64,000 nucleotides of DNA from Bacilli bacterium (GTDB taxonomy: Bacteria; Bacillota_I; Bacilli_A; RF39; UBA660). The stretch covers positions 40,399 through 104,398 of the forward strand of contig JAFWRK010000071.1 in the NCBI GenBank assembly GCA_017519965.1, read 5' to 3'. Shown piece after piece: positions 35,450-45,678 of this stretch. Under the pieces are notes generated by a model. That model did no database searches and was not told the origin of the DNA. It saw nothing but the letters and a program-made list of their open reading frames with translations. Position numbers and translations under genes: made by a program. Positions within the stretch are counted from its first letter, which is position 1. Every line of letters starts with the position of its first letter.

Positions 35450-37648
35450 CTATTTTATACCATTAATTAGATAATCTTTTACTGTAGTTCTTCTTATATC
35501 AGTAGAAGTATTATTAACAGCAATCTTTAAAGAATCTAAATCTCCAATTATAAATAATTTCTTTTTACTACGAGTAACACCAGTATATACCAATTTTCTA
35601 TATAACATTTTATTATAGTTCTTTACCATTGGCATAACTACAATATCAAACTCTGATCCTTGAGCTTTATGAATACTTATAGCATAAGCTAATCTAAAGT
35701 TAATAAAATTAGCTGGTGTATATCTAACAGTATTATTATCAAAATCTATTTCTATCTCTTTTTTAGGATTAGTAGATATACGAGAAATAATACCAATATC
35801 ACCATTATAAACATTATCATCAGGCATATTAGTTAATTGTATAACTTTATCTCCTTCTCTAAAGATTACCTCTCCTATTTTCATTTCTTTTTTACTTTTA
35901 CTCTTAGGATTAAATATATCTTGTAGATTCTTATTAATCTCATCTATTCCAACTAGTCCTTTATACATAGGAGCAAGTATTTGAAAATCTTTATAAGAAT
36001 AATCTTTATATGTATTGCAAATATCCATAACATTATTAATTACACTTATAGGATCACACTTAATAAAAGTTAAATCTTCTTCTTCATTAAATAATCCTTC
36101 ATCTATACTACCATTTCTAATGTCATAAGCTAAACTAATTATATTAGAATCTTTTCCTTGTCTATATAATTGTTCTAACTTAATTACAGGTAATTTCTCA
36201 CTATCTATTAAATCATGTAATACTTGTCCAGGTCCAACTGAAGGTAATTGATGATCATCTCCTACCATTATTACTCTACAATTAGCACTAATTCCTTTAA
36301 GTAATGAAGCTAAAAGATAAGTATCAATCATACTAGCTTCATCTATAATAACTATTTCTACATCACTTTTATTTCTTTCATTAACTTGGAACTTATTAGT
36401 TTCTTTTTGCCATTTTAAAAACCTATGAATAGTACTAGCTCTAAGTCCAGTAGATTCAGTCATTCTCTTAGCTGCTCTACCTGTAGGAGCTAATAATGCA
36501 ATTTTTTGTTGTAACTTTTCAAAACTTAGTTTATCTAATTGTCTAATTAATTCAGTAATACCCTTCATAATTGTAGTTTTACCAGTACCAGGTCCACCAG
36601 TAATAATTAAGAAATCTTTTAAATAACTATTTTTAATAGCTTCTTTCTGTTCATCATTATATTTAATACCATAGAAGTCTTCTAAATCATTAATTACTAA
36701 ATCAATCTTTTTATTAACTCTACCCTCATTTTTAGATAATAATCTAAATCTTTTAACAATTAGAGTTTCAGCATCATACATATCTTTTAAATAATATCTA
36801 TCATTCTTAATAACTATCTTATTATTAACATCTAAGTCTACTAAAGCTTTATCAAATAATTCATAATCTATATTAATACCTAATACTCTAGATAAATATC
36901 CAAATATTTCGTCATAAAACAAATAACTGTGTCCATAAGCATTACATACTTCATCCATAATATAAGTAATAGATGCTTTAACTCTAATTAAATCATCTTT
37001 TTTAATACCCATATTTAAAGCTATCATATCTACTTTTTTAAAACTAATATCTATTAAATCATCTACTAATTTATAAATATCTATATCAATAATATCTAAT
37101 GTTTTAGCTTTATATTTATTATAGATAATCATAGAGTCTTTAGTACTAAAACCAATACTTTCTAATTTTAATATAGCTTCATAACTAGATTCATAATTCT
37201 TTAATGTTTTATGTAAAACATCTACATTAGCTTTAGTAATACTTGGAATAAGTATTAAATTATCAGGTTGCTCCAATATAATTTTTAGTGTATCACTACC
37301 TAATACATCTACAATAGCTTTAGCTTTCTTTTCACCAATACCTTTGAATAATCCACTAGTTAAGAATTCTATTATTGAATTCTTTTCTTCAGGTTTACAT
37401 CTTTCATATTTAGTAACAGAAAACTGTTCTCCATACTTTTCATGACTAACTAAATTACCATACATAATATAAGTATCTATTTCATTTAAGTCATGAAAAT
37501 AACCTGTAAATGTAATTGTTCTATTTAAATAATCTGTTAATGCTTCACTTGAAGTATCATGTACTTTAAATAATCCAATAGTATATCCAGTATTATTATT
37601 TTGAAATATTGTTCTTGTATATTTACCTTTTATACTAACTTCTTCCAT
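35450..37648 (-). CDS. recD2: ATP-dependent DNA helicase RecD2
   Basis: 732 residues. A 5'-3' superfamily 1B helicase of the RecD2/YrrC type that acts without RecBC, in repair and replication-fork support. The N-terminal OB and helix-hairpin-helix regions (FLTSGLFKGIGEKKAKAIV, about residues 91-110) mark RecD2 as opposed to the RecBCD subunit. Walker A is ITGGPGTGKTTIMKG (about 350), Walker B is VVIIDEASMID-like (EIVIIDEASMIDTYLLA), and the final motif is AISIHKAQGSEFDIVVMP. The start has GGAGG upstream. mtaB lies 14 bases before it. Confidence 0.94.
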   Translation of the reverse strand: MEEVSIKGKYTRTIFQNNNTGYTIGLFKVHDTSSEALTDYLNRTITFTGYFHDLNEIDTYIMYGNLVSHEKYGEQFSVTKYERCKPEEKNSIIEFLTSGLFKGIGEKKAKAIVDVLGSDTLKIILEQPDNLILIPSITKANVDVLHKTLKNYESSYEAILKLESIGFSTKDSMIIYNKYKAKTLDIIDIDIYKLVDDLIDISFKKVDMIALNMGIKKDDLIRVKASITYIMDEVCNAYGHSYLFYDEIFGYLSRVLGINIDYELFDKALVDLDVNNKIVIKNDRYYLKDMYDAETLIVKRFRLLSKNEGRVNKKIDLVINDLEDFYGIKYNDEQKEAIKNSYLKDFLIITGGPGTGKTTIMKGITELIRQLDKLSFEKLQQKIALLAPTGRAAKRMTESTGLRASTIHRFLKWQKETNKFQVNERNKSDVEIVIIDEASMIDTYLLASLLKGISANCRVIMVGDDHQLPSVGPGQVLHDLIDSEKLPVIKLEQLYRQGKDSNIISLAYDIRNGSIDEGLFNEEEDLTFIKCDPISVINNVMDICNTYKDYSYKDFQILAPMYKGLVGIDEINKNLQDIFNPKSKSKKEMKIGEVIFREGDKVIQLTNMPDDNVYNGDIGIISRISTNPKKEIEIDFDNNTVRYTPANFINFRLAYAISIHKAQGSEFDIVVMPMVKNYNKMLYRKLVYTGVTRSKKKLFIIGDLDSLKIAVNNTSTDIRRTTVKDYLINGIK

Positions 37649-37662
37649 GATACCTCCTTCTC

Positions 37663-38934
37663 TTATTCACATATTACATATGGATAAGATATTTCTTTAA
37701 CTTTAACTTTTACTATTTCATTATGTGGTAATTCTCTATTTATTTTAGCATATAAATAATTACCAGTATGTCCATAAGAATAACCATCTTTATATTCTTC
37801 TACTAATACTTCTATTTCTTTTCCGATATATTTACTCATATAATTAGTTTCTAATTCATGTGATACTTCTATTAATCTTCTTGCTCTATCTTTTTTAATA
37901 GAATTATCTAACTTATTATCCATTCTAGAAGATGCAGTTCCACGTCTCTCACTATACGGAAAAACATGTAATTTAGAAAATTCTAATTTTCTACAAGTAT
38001 CTATTGTAGTTTGAAATAACTCTTCACTTTCTCCAGGAAATCCAACTATAACATCTGTACTTATAGATATTTCTGGTCTAATAGATCTAATCTCTTCTAT
38101 CTTTTTAAAGAAATAATCTAAATCATACTTTCTATTCATTGCTTTTAATATTTCATTAGATCCCGCTTGAATAGGTATATGTAAATGATTTACTAATACA
38201 TTAGAGTTTCTTAATACATCTAATACTTCTTCATTTAACTCAGTAGTTTCAATAGAAGAAATTCTAAGTCTTTCTAATCCATTAATATTAACTAATCTAT
38301 TAAGTAGATGAGCAAAACTAGTATCTAAATCTACTCCATAACTACCAGTATGAATACCAGTTAAAACTACTTCTTTATATCCATTATTTACTAAATCAGT
38401 TATCTCTTCTACTACTTTGTCTTCATCTTTACTTCTACATTTGCCTCTAACAAATGGAATAATACAATAACTACAAAAATTATCACATCCATCTTGAATT
38501 TTAACAAAAGCACGAGTTCTACCTGGAAAATTATTTATATACATATCTTCAAATTCTTTTAATCTACCAGTATATTGTAATTGTAACTCTTCTTTATTTT
38601 TAAAATATTGATCTAATAATTCTACTATCTTAGATTTATCTTTATTACCAATAGTAATATCTAAACCATCTTCATGATAATCAGGATTAGCAGCTATAAA
38701 ACATCCCATAGCAACTACACAAGCATGACTGTTTCTCTTAATGGCTTGTCTAATCATCTTTTTACTTTTATTATCACTACTATTAGTTACTGTACATGTA
38801 TTAATAATATAAACATCACATACATCATCAAAATCTTTTATTTCATATCCTGCTTTTTTAAGTTCGTTAATAACAAATTCAGATTCATAAGTATTAACTT
38901 TACATCCTAAAGTAAGTATACCAACGCTTCTCAT
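37663..38934 (-). CDS. mtaB: tRNA (t6A37) methylthiotransferase MtaB
   Basis: 423 residues. A radical-SAM enzyme that turns t6A at position 37 of ANN-decoding tRNAs into ms2t6A. The N-terminal MTTase domain contains TLGCKVNTYES and further cluster cysteines (NTCTVTN, MGCF). The radical-SAM site is CDNFCSYCIIPFVRG (about residues 148-162, CxxxCxxC). A TRAM domain closes the protein. The start carries AAGGGG upstream. It is first of an mtaB-recD2-small gene unit and is preceded by the terminator of the acidic membrane protein gene. Confidence 0.93.
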   Translation of the reverse strand: MRSVGILTLGCKVNTYESEFVINELKKAGYEIKDFDDVCDVYIINTCTVTNSSDNKSKKMIRQAIKRNSHACVVAMGCFIAANPDYHEDGLDITIGNKDKSKIVELLDQYFKNKEELQLQYTGRLKEFEDMYINNFPGRTRAFVKIQDGCDNFCSYCIIPFVRGKCRSKDEDKVVEEITDLVNNGYKEVVLTGIHTGSYGVDLDTSFAHLLNRLVNINGLERLRISSIETTELNEEVLDVLRNSNVLVNHLHIPIQAGSNEILKAMNRKYDLDYFFKKIEEIRSIRPEISISTDVIVGFPGESEELFQTTIDTCRKLEFSKLHVFPYSERRGTASSRMDNKLDNSIKKDRARRLIEVSHELETNYMSKYIGKEIEVLVEEYKDGYSYGHTGNYLYAKINRELPHNEIVKVKVKEISYPYVICE

Positions 38935-38984
38935 TATACCCCTTCTTTCAAAAGTTCTAAGATATTATAGCATATATTAATAAT

Positions 38985-39013
38985 TAAAAAAAGCACTTAA
39001 TAGTGCTTTAAGA
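38985..39013 (-). terminator. Terminator of the gene at 39008-39949
   Basis: AAAGCACT, loop ATTA, AGTGCTTT, and a T-run on the minus strand. Confidence 0.8.
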
Positions 39014-39949
39014 TTTTAGTTTTTCTTGTAAATCTTTAATTGATAATAAGAATTGAGAAGTTTTTTCTAATTCCTCTTCAGTTTGAACAACTTTTTGTTT
39101 TTCTGCTCCAAATACAGATGAAAAAATTTCATTATTAGACTTAGTATTATGTCCATGATAAGCATTATCTAAATCTAATTGTTCTTGATGAATTTCTTCT
39201 ATTATCTCAGGTTCTTCAACTTCAATAATTTCTGGCTCTTCATTTATTTCAGAATTAACTACTTCTTGTTTTCTCTTTTCTAAATCTTCTAAACTTATAG
39301 GTTCATTACCTTCATCTTCATATTGACTAATTTCATTAGCAGCATACATCTCTTCACTTCTCTTAGTTAATTCATCTAAACTAATAATAGCATTTTCTTC
39401 TTGTAAAGATTCATAAGCATCTATATCAATTTCATTCTTTTGTTCTCTTTCAGCTTTTTCTAACTCTTCTGTTAATTTTAATAATTCTCTAGTAGCTTCT
39501 TCTCTATCAGGTTCTGGATCAGTATATAAAAGTTCTTCAACTTTTTCATGTACCATCGGTACTTCTTCCATAACTTCTATTTCATCTTCAAAAGTACTAT
39601 TATCAGGTTCAACATCAACTTCAATAGGAGGAACAAAATCACTCTCTACATTCACACTATTAATAGTATTAGATACCTCAACTTCTGGTTCTACTATAAC
39701 AGGAGTCTTTTCTTCTTTCTTAGAAGCTTTTTCCTCTTTTTTAATCTCTTTTTTAGGTTTTTCTTTTTCTAATCTTAAATTAACTTCTTCTACTAATTTA
39801 TTTAATTGTCTAGTATTTTGTCTTTTTCTTCTCTTATCATAAGTTTTATCTATTATAAATAGTATTAAACATAAAAGAATAGCTGCAGCAATAATAATAT
39901 ATACTACAATTATTTCTTTAGATGTTAAAAAATCTATCATATTACTCAT
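39008..39949 (-). CDS. Single-span membrane protein with long acidic tail
   Basis: 313 residues. One N-terminal hydrophobic helix (about residues 13-33) is followed by a basic patch (DKRRKRQNTRQ), so the rest should be cytoplasmic. The tail is very acidic, dominated by Glu and Val/Ile with Pro, mostly disordered with helical stretches (LLKLTEELEKAEREQKN). The layout resembles cytoplasmic-tailed cell-division scaffolds such as EzrA or ZipA-like proteins, but no family motif is visible and I do not assign one. GAGGTG lies ten bases before the ATG. Confidence 0.6.
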   Translation of the reverse strand: MSNMIDFLTSKEIIVVYIIIAAAILLCLILFIIDKTYDKRRKRQNTRQLNKLVEEVNLRLEKEKPKKEIKKEEKASKKEEKTPVIVEPEVEVSNTINSVNVESDFVPPIEVDVEPDNSTFEDEIEVMEEVPMVHEKVEELLYTDPEPDREEATRELLKLTEELEKAEREQKNEIDIDAYESLQEENAIISLDELTKRSEEMYAANEISQYEDEGNEPISLEDLEKRKQEVVNSEINEEPEIIEVEEPEIIEEIHQEQLDLDNAYHGHNTKSNNEIFSSVFGAEKQKVVQTEEELEKTSQFLLSIKDLQEKLKS

Positions 39950-40052
39950 CTAATAATACACCTCTTTAATACTTATATTATTATATACAAATTAATAATA
40001 TCATAAATTTAAAGCAAATACATATTTTTTTATAAATTTCATATTATTTAAT

Positions 40053-41342
40053 ATGAAAAATAAATTCATAAAGTCAACTATTATTCTAATTATTGGCGGA
40101 ATTATAACTAAAGTATTAAGTTTAATAATAAAAATAGTATTAACAAGGTCAATAACAACAGAAGCTTTAGGACAATATATGTTATTAACTCCTACTCTTA
40201 TATTAATAATTAATTTATCTCAAGCAGGATTTCCTAAAGCAATCTCTAAACTAATTGGAGAAGAACAAACAAATAATAAAAAAGTAGTATTATCAATACT
40301 ACCAATACAAGTAATTAATACAGTTTTTCTAATGATTTTAATATTTGTATTTGCTAAAACATTATCATACAAATTATTAAATAATAGAAACCTATATTTA
40401 GGTATTATATCTATGGCTCTAGTAGTACCATTTACAAGTATAACCTCTATGATTAATGGTTATTTTTTAGGTAAAAGTAATACATTACCAATAATATTAT
40501 CTAATACAGTAGAACTATTAATAAAACTATTTATATATTTATTCTATTTACCCATTATAAAAAATAAAAGTATATCTTATATAATATGTTTTTTAATACT
40601 TACTAATGTAATATCAGAAATGATATCTATATTAATATTATTAGTATTTTTACCTAAAAAAATAGATATAAGAAGAAGAGATTTTATACCTAAAATTAAT
40701 TACTTAAGAAGATCTTTTTCTATATCAATACCAACTACTACTTCTAGATTAATTGGAAGTGTTGGCTTCTTCTTAGAACCAATAATATTAACTAATATTT
40801 TAACTAGAGTAGGATATTCTACCAGATATATTAGCTATAATTATGGAGTAATTACAGGGTATGTAATCCCATTAATACTTCTTCCATCTTTTTTTACTAT
40901 AGCTATTTCTGATGCTCTTTTACCAACTATTTCTAATGACTATTCAAAAGGAAACATAAATAAAGTAAAATACAAACTAAAAACAGCAATACTATTTAGT
41001 ATTATCATAGGAGTAATATTTACTACTATTTTTATAACTATGCCAGAGATACTATTAAAAACTATTTATCATACCAATAAAGGTACAACTTTTTTAAAAG
41101 TATTAGCTCCAATTTTTTTCTTACAATACCTAACTTCTCCTCTAGAAGCAACACTAGATGCTATAGGAAAAAGTAAAATAAATATGCTTAGTATGACAAT
41201 TAGTACAATTATAGGATCTTTATCACTAACTATTTTATCTTTTTTTAAAATTGGATTATGGTCACTAATTATATCAGAATCATTAAGTATAATTATCTCA
41301 ACTATATATTTATATTTAAAAACTTCTAAATATCTTACTTAA
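40053..41342 (+). CDS. SpoVB/MurJ-like lipid flippase (MOP superfamily)
   Basis: 429 residues with about 12 hydrophobic helices. The N-terminal pattern (GGIITKVLSLIIKIVLTRSI, LGQYMLLTPTLILIINLSQAGFPKAISKLI) matches the SpoVB/polysaccharide transporter branch of the MOP superfamily, which moves lipid-linked cell-wall or polysaccharide precursors across the membrane. In spore formers SpoVB serves the cortex, but related proteins occur in non-spore formers. No ribosome-binding site is visible before ATG 40053; the upstream sequence is almost pure A/T. The two-component genes follow 50 bases after. Confidence 0.85.
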   Translation: MKNKFIKSTIILIIGGIITKVLSLIIKIVLTRSITTEALGQYMLLTPTLILIINLSQAGFPKAISKLIGEEQTNNKKVVLSILPIQVINTVFLMILIFVFAKTLSYKLLNNRNLYLGIISMALVVPFTSITSMINGYFLGKSNTLPIILSNTVELLIKLFIYLFYLPIIKNKSISYIICFLILTNVISEMISILILLVFLPKKIDIRRRDFIPKINYLRRSFSISIPTTTSRLIGSVGFFLEPIILTNILTRVGYSTRYISYNYGVITGYVIPLILLPSFFTIAISDALLPTISNDYSKGNINKVKYKLKTAILFSIIIGVIFTTIFITMPEILLKTIYHTNKGTTFLKVLAPIFFLQYLTSPLEATLDAIGKSKINMLSMTISTIIGSLSLTILSFFKIGLWSLIISESLSIIISTIYLYLKTSKYLT

Positions 41343-41343
41343 T

Positions 41344-41373
41344 TTCACTTAAAATTCACAATTATTGTATAAT
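41344..41373 (+). promoter_or_regulatory. Promoter of the two-component system
   Basis: TTCACT at 41344-41349, 18 bases, TATAAT at 41368-41373. The -10 is perfect and the -35 imperfect. Confidence 0.5.
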
Positions 41374-41394
41374 ATGTACTTGAAGGAGGTATTT

Positions 41395-42057
41395 ATGAAA
41401 GTACTAATAGTCGATGATGAAGAAAAAATAAGAAACGTAATAAGAGAATATTGTGAATCATCAAAATATGAATGTGATGAAGCAGAAAACGGAAACATTG
41501 CTTTAGAAAAGCTAAAGAAAAATGATTATGACATTCTAATACTTGATATTATGATGCCAAAGATGGATGGCTTTGAATTATTAAAAGAATTACCTAAAGA
41601 GTATAGAATACCTACTATAATTCTATCTGCTAGAGATGAAGAATTAGATAAACTACAAGGTTTTGATTTAGGTATAGATGATTATTTAACTAAACCATTT
41701 TCTCCAAAAGAATTAATAGCTAGAATAAAAGCTATTATGAAAAGAACTAATCATTTAATGGAAGAATATGTATTAGATACTTTAGTAATTAATTTCCAAT
41801 CACATACCATAAAAATAGATAATAAGATAATAGAAGTAACTCCTAAAGAATTTGAAATATTAACATATTTAATTAAGAATAAAGATATAGCTATATCAAG
41901 AGAACAATTATTATCTAAATTGTGGGGATATGATTACTTTGGTGATGATAGAACAATAGATACTCATATGAAAATGTTAAGAAGTAATTTAGGAAGATAT
42001 AGAGATCATATTAAAACAGTAAGAGGAATAGGATATAAATTTGTTGAAGAAGAATAG
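41395..42057 (+). CDS. OmpR/PhoB-type response regulator
   Basis: 220 residues from ATG 41395, with GAAGGAGG six bases upstream; an ORF reading from 41365 is too long. The receiver domain has the acidic pair DD at residues 7-8, the phosphorylation Asp at about 51 (LDIMMPKMDG) and the signalling Lys in YLTKPF. The C-terminal winged-helix DNA-binding domain has DRTIDTHMKMLRSNLG and VRGIGYKF. It overlaps the histidine kinase gene by about 15 bases, so the two form a cognate pair. The regulated genes are not evident; the flippase upstream is a possible target. Confidence 0.94.
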   Translation: MKVLIVDDEEKIRNVIREYCESSKYECDEAENGNIALEKLKKNDYDILILDIMMPKMDGFELLKELPKEYRIPTIILSARDEELDKLQGFDLGIDDYLTKPFSPKELIARIKAIMKRTNHLMEEYVLDTLVINFQSHTIKIDNKIIEVTPKEFEILTYLIKNKDIAISREQLLSKLWGYDYFGDDRTIDTHMKMLRSNLGRYRDHIKTVRGIGYKFVEEE

Positions 42058-43429
42058 TTTAATATTCCACATTTGGAAATACTTTTTACTTTTCTCTATA
42101 TTAATACTATTCTTTCTTTGGACATTCCAAGTAATATTCTTTGATAAATATTATGAACTAAATAAAATAAATGATGCAAAAACAGTTGCAACTACCATTA
42201 TAAGTAATAAAAACTCCAATAATTTACAAGCTATAATTAATAAAGAATCATTAGAAAAAGAAGTATGTATAGAAATATCTGATGATGGAGCACTACCAAT
42301 TTATTCCTCTACTTATAGAGGTAAAGGATGCTTAATAGGTAATATTAATAGCTATCTATATAAAAGTGACTTCATAAACTCAAATAAAACACATCAAACA
42401 TATAAAATAAATAATCCTAACTTTGATAATAATACATTTGTATATGCTATAAAATTAGAAAATAATAATTATGCCTTCATAAATACTTCAATAGAACCAG
42501 TAGAATCAATTGTAGGAATATTAAGAAATCAATTAATTATAATTACTATCTTAGTTTTAGTATTATCTTTAATAATATCTTATTATATTTCAAAATATAT
42601 ATCTAAACCTATAATAAGTATTAATAATAAAGCTAAAAGATTAAATAGAAAAGATACAAACTTTAACTCAAATACAAGTATTGAAGAAATAAAAGAATTA
42701 GAAGAAACTCTTAATACAACTAAAGAAGAATTACAAAAAACAGAAGAATTAAGAAGAGACTTAATGGCTAATGTATCTCATGATTTAAAAACTCCTCTTA
42801 CTATGATTAAAGCTTATGCTGAAATGAGTATTGATCTACATAAAGATAATGAAGAAAAACAAAAAGAAGATATTAATACTATAATAGATGAAACAGAAAG
42901 ATTAACTATCTTAGTAAATGATATCTTAACACTAAGTAAAATGCAAAACGATATAGAAAAGCTAGAACTAGAAGATTTAGACTTAGTAGAACTAGTTAAT
43001 AGTATAATGAATAAATACAAATATTTAGAAGAATTAGAAGACTATAAGTTTAAACTAATATGTAAAAATAAAAAATTAATAATTAAAGCAGATAAGAAAA
43101 AGTTAGAACAAGTAATATATAATTTAATAAATAATGCTATTAATTATACTGGAGAAGATAATCTAGTAACTATAAAAATAATAAATAACAAAGATAATAT
43201 AAAAGTAGAAATAATAGATACAGGTAAAGGTATTAAAGAAGAAGATATACCATTTATATGGGATAAATATTATAAGAATAAAAAGAAACATAAAAGAAAC
43301 TTAATAGGTACTGGTTTAGGCCTATCTATAGTAAAAGAAATATTAGAAGCTCATAACTATAAATATGGAGTTGATTCAGTACTAGATAAAGGAACTACAT
43401 TTTATTTTTACATAAAAAAAGATTCATAA
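42041..43429 (+). CDS. Sensor histidine kinase
   Basis: 462 residues. Starts with TTG at 42041 (or 42044), overlapping the regulator's end; GGA lies upstream. Two membrane helices (about 12-34 and 166-188) enclose an extracytoplasmic sensor of about 130 residues with two cysteines. A HAMP-like linker follows, then HisKA with the phosphorylated His in NVSHDLKTPLTMIKAY (about residue 246), N-box NLINNAINY (about 362), G1 DTGKGI and G2 GTGLGLSIV. The layout is like PhoR/ResE kinases. It is likely to sense envelope conditions; the ligand is unknown. Confidence 0.92.
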   Translation: MLKKNSLIFHIWKYFLLFSILILFFLWTFQVIFFDKYYELNKINDAKTVATTIISNKNSNNLQAIINKESLEKEVCIEISDDGALPIYSSTYRGKGCLIGNINSYLYKSDFINSNKTHQTYKINNPNFDNNTFVYAIKLENNNYAFINTSIEPVESIVGILRNQLIIITILVLVLSLIISYYISKYISKPIISINNKAKRLNRKDTNFNSNTSIEEIKELEETLNTTKEELQKTEELRRDLMANVSHDLKTPLTMIKAYAEMSIDLHKDNEEKQKEDINTIIDETERLTILVNDILTLSKMQNDIEKLELEDLDLVELVNSIMNKYKYLEELEDYKFKLICKNKKLIIKADKKKLEQVIYNLINNAINYTGEDNLVTIKIINNKDNIKVEIIDTGKGIKEEDIPFIWDKYYKNKKKHKRNLIGTGLGLSIVKEILEAHNYKYGVDSVLDKGTTFYFYIKKDS

Positions 43430-43442
43430 GAATCTTTTTTTA
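43413..43442. terminator. Terminator between the kinase and helD
   Basis: AAAAAAGATTC/GAATCTTTTTT stem containing the kinase stop. The symmetric A/T runs let it serve the convergent helD gene too. Confidence 0.75.
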
Positions 43443-45466
43443 GTTATAAATAATTAATTCATGTTGACACCTAGTACAAGCAACATATAATAAGTTTCTT
43501 TCATTATTTTTATAAGAATTATCTCTATCATTATAAATGATAACACTATCAAACTCTAATCCTTAGCAACATATGCAGGTATAATAATTAGTTCTTTACT
43601 AAATCTCTTACTATTCGCATCTACTAAAGATATATTATCATTACCTAAAATATCATATAATTTTAAAGCTTCTTTATAATCTTTAGTAATAATAGCTGTA
43701 CTCTTATAATTATCTTGTAAATACTTAATATCATTCTCTATAGATTCTTTTAAATTAGAAACATTCTTTCTCATAATAACTGGTTTATTATTATCTCTTC
43801 TTATAGCATTTACATGATTAAGTCCTAATATCTTATTAGTATATTCTATTATTTCAGGACTAGATCTATAAGTCTTTAATAATTCTAGATATATACTACT
43901 ACCATTAAATATATCAGTTAAAGACTCTAATGAATCATATGAATAATATGGATTTATATTTTGATTAATATCTCCTAATATAGTAAAATCTGCTCTTTGA
44001 AATATCTTATTAATTATAATATATTGTAATCTATTATAATCTTGTGCTTCATCAATAACTACTTGTTTAATATTATTCTCATATCTAAATCCTTCAAGTG
44101 TTCCTTTTAAATAAGTAAGTAATAAAGCATCTTCATAATTAATAACATCTTTATTAATAAATTTATTAATTTCTTCTTCTTTTAATTTAATCTTAGTATA
44201 TTTACTTAACCAGAAATCTTTATATATTTTTTTATAATCTTTTTTAAAGTTACTATTTTCTCTTAATAGCTTAGCAAAAGTTTTATTCTTCTTTCCACTA
44301 CCCTTATAAAAATTAGAACTAAGTTTTTTAGCAATCTCATCTAATCTTTCAAATAAAGGAAATCTATCATATTTATAATGTAACATTTGATTAACTTCAT
44401 CCTTATCAACAAAGTTAATTTCTCCTTCAGTAAAACTTTTTATAATAGAACAATTACTAATATAATCATTTAAGTAATTATCCATATCCTCTATTATTTG
44501 ATCACTCTGTTTATATTTAACAAGTTCAGGATTAATTTCTAAATAAGTATAATAACGAGATACAAAATCTGTAAAACTTTCTACATCTTTATATTCATGT
44601 AACATAGAAAACATATAATCATTAAAAGTAGTTTGTAATGTATTAGCTTCTCCTAAAGATGGTAAAACATCAGAAATATACTCAGTAAAAATATTATTAG
44701 GAGAAAATATTAGAATATTATTACTAGTTAAATTAGGTAATCTATAAAGTAAGAATGCAATTCTATGGAGAGCTACTGTAGTCTTACCAGAACCAGCTAT
44801 ACCTTGAACAATTAAATTATCATCTTCTAAGTTTCTAATAACTTGATTTTGTTCTTGTTGAATAGTATTAACAACATTCTTCATCTTATCACTAGATTCA
44901 TTCGCAAGAACTTCTTGTAATACTTCATCATCAATATTTAAACTATTATCAAATACTCCAACTAGTTTTCTATCTTCTATCTTATATTGCCTTTTTCTTT
45001 TTAACTCTCCAGTCATTACACCACCAGGAGCTTTATAAGAACAAGGACCGGTCTCATAATCATAGAATAAACTACATATAGGACTTCTCCAATCGTATAA
45101 AATATTATTTAATTTCTTATCTTTTAAATATGTAAGAGAAATATAAATATTAAATATTTTACCTTCATCATCTTTAAATACAATAGAAGCAAAATAAGGT
45201 TTATCTTTTACTTGAAGTAACTTTTTAAAATAGTCTCTTTTCATAAAGACTTTTTCTGCTTCCTGAGAAGTAGCAGCCATAACTTGTTGCATTTCTCCAG
45301 AGTCAAAACTAGAAGCATTTTCCCACATCATCTTCTTAAAGTCTTGTAATCCCTCTTCTGCATCAAATACATCAACACCTAAATCATCAAGAGTTTGATC
45401 CAATAATTTTTGAACCTTACTAAGTATCTTTTTTTCTTTTTGAAATTCTGAATCACTAATAGCCAT
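43440..45466 (-). pseudogene. helD: HelD RNA polymerase-recycling helicase, broken by a one-base frameshift
   Basis: Superfamily 1 helicase of the HelD type, which in Gram-positive bacteria removes stalled RNA polymerase from DNA. The N-terminal coiled-coil arm, YDWRSPICSLFYDYETGP and Walker A VQGIAGSGKTTVALHR (about residues 220-235) are intact. The open frame stops at 43556-43558 after PAYVAKD, at 636 residues. Re-inserting one G in the GG at 43561-43562 reopens the frame to a stop at 43440-43442: AKGLEFDSVIIYNDRD then ERNLLYVACTRCQHELIIY. That restores motifs V and VI and gives about 675 residues. Either a real loss, a sequencing error, or, less likely, a programmed shift. GGAGG precedes the ATG. 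Confidence 0.88.
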
Positions 45467-45499
45467 AGTACACCTCCATTAATGAAAACTAAGAAACGA

Positions 45500-45524
45500 C
45501 AAAAACTACATATTTCTATGTAGT
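45500..45524 (-). promoter_or_regulatory. Terminator-like hairpin in the helD leader
   Basis: On the minus strand ACTACATA, GAAA loop, TATGTAGT, then TTTTTG, about 34 bases before the helD start codon. It has the form of an intrinsic terminator in a 5' leader, so attenuation is possible. The rest of the 45467-45623 gap shows AT-rich promoter-like sequence (TTGGCA near 45560) and nothing else. Confidence 0.45.
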
Positions 45525-45621
45525 AGTACTATAAATATATAGATTTTTGCCAAACGTCTACTACACTATATCATATATATAATTCATTATCAAGATATTT
45601 CTTATCCATAAAATTATATCA

Positions 45622-45662
45622 TGAAAAAAAGAAGAAGAGCATCTCTACTCTTTCTTCTTTAT
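45622..45662 (-). terminator. Terminator of the BspA-like gene
   Basis: A long stem (AAGAAGA-AGAGTA paired with GCTCTTCTTC, with bulges) then a T-run on the minus strand. Confidence 0.65.
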
Positions 45663-45678
45663 AATACTTGACATAAAT

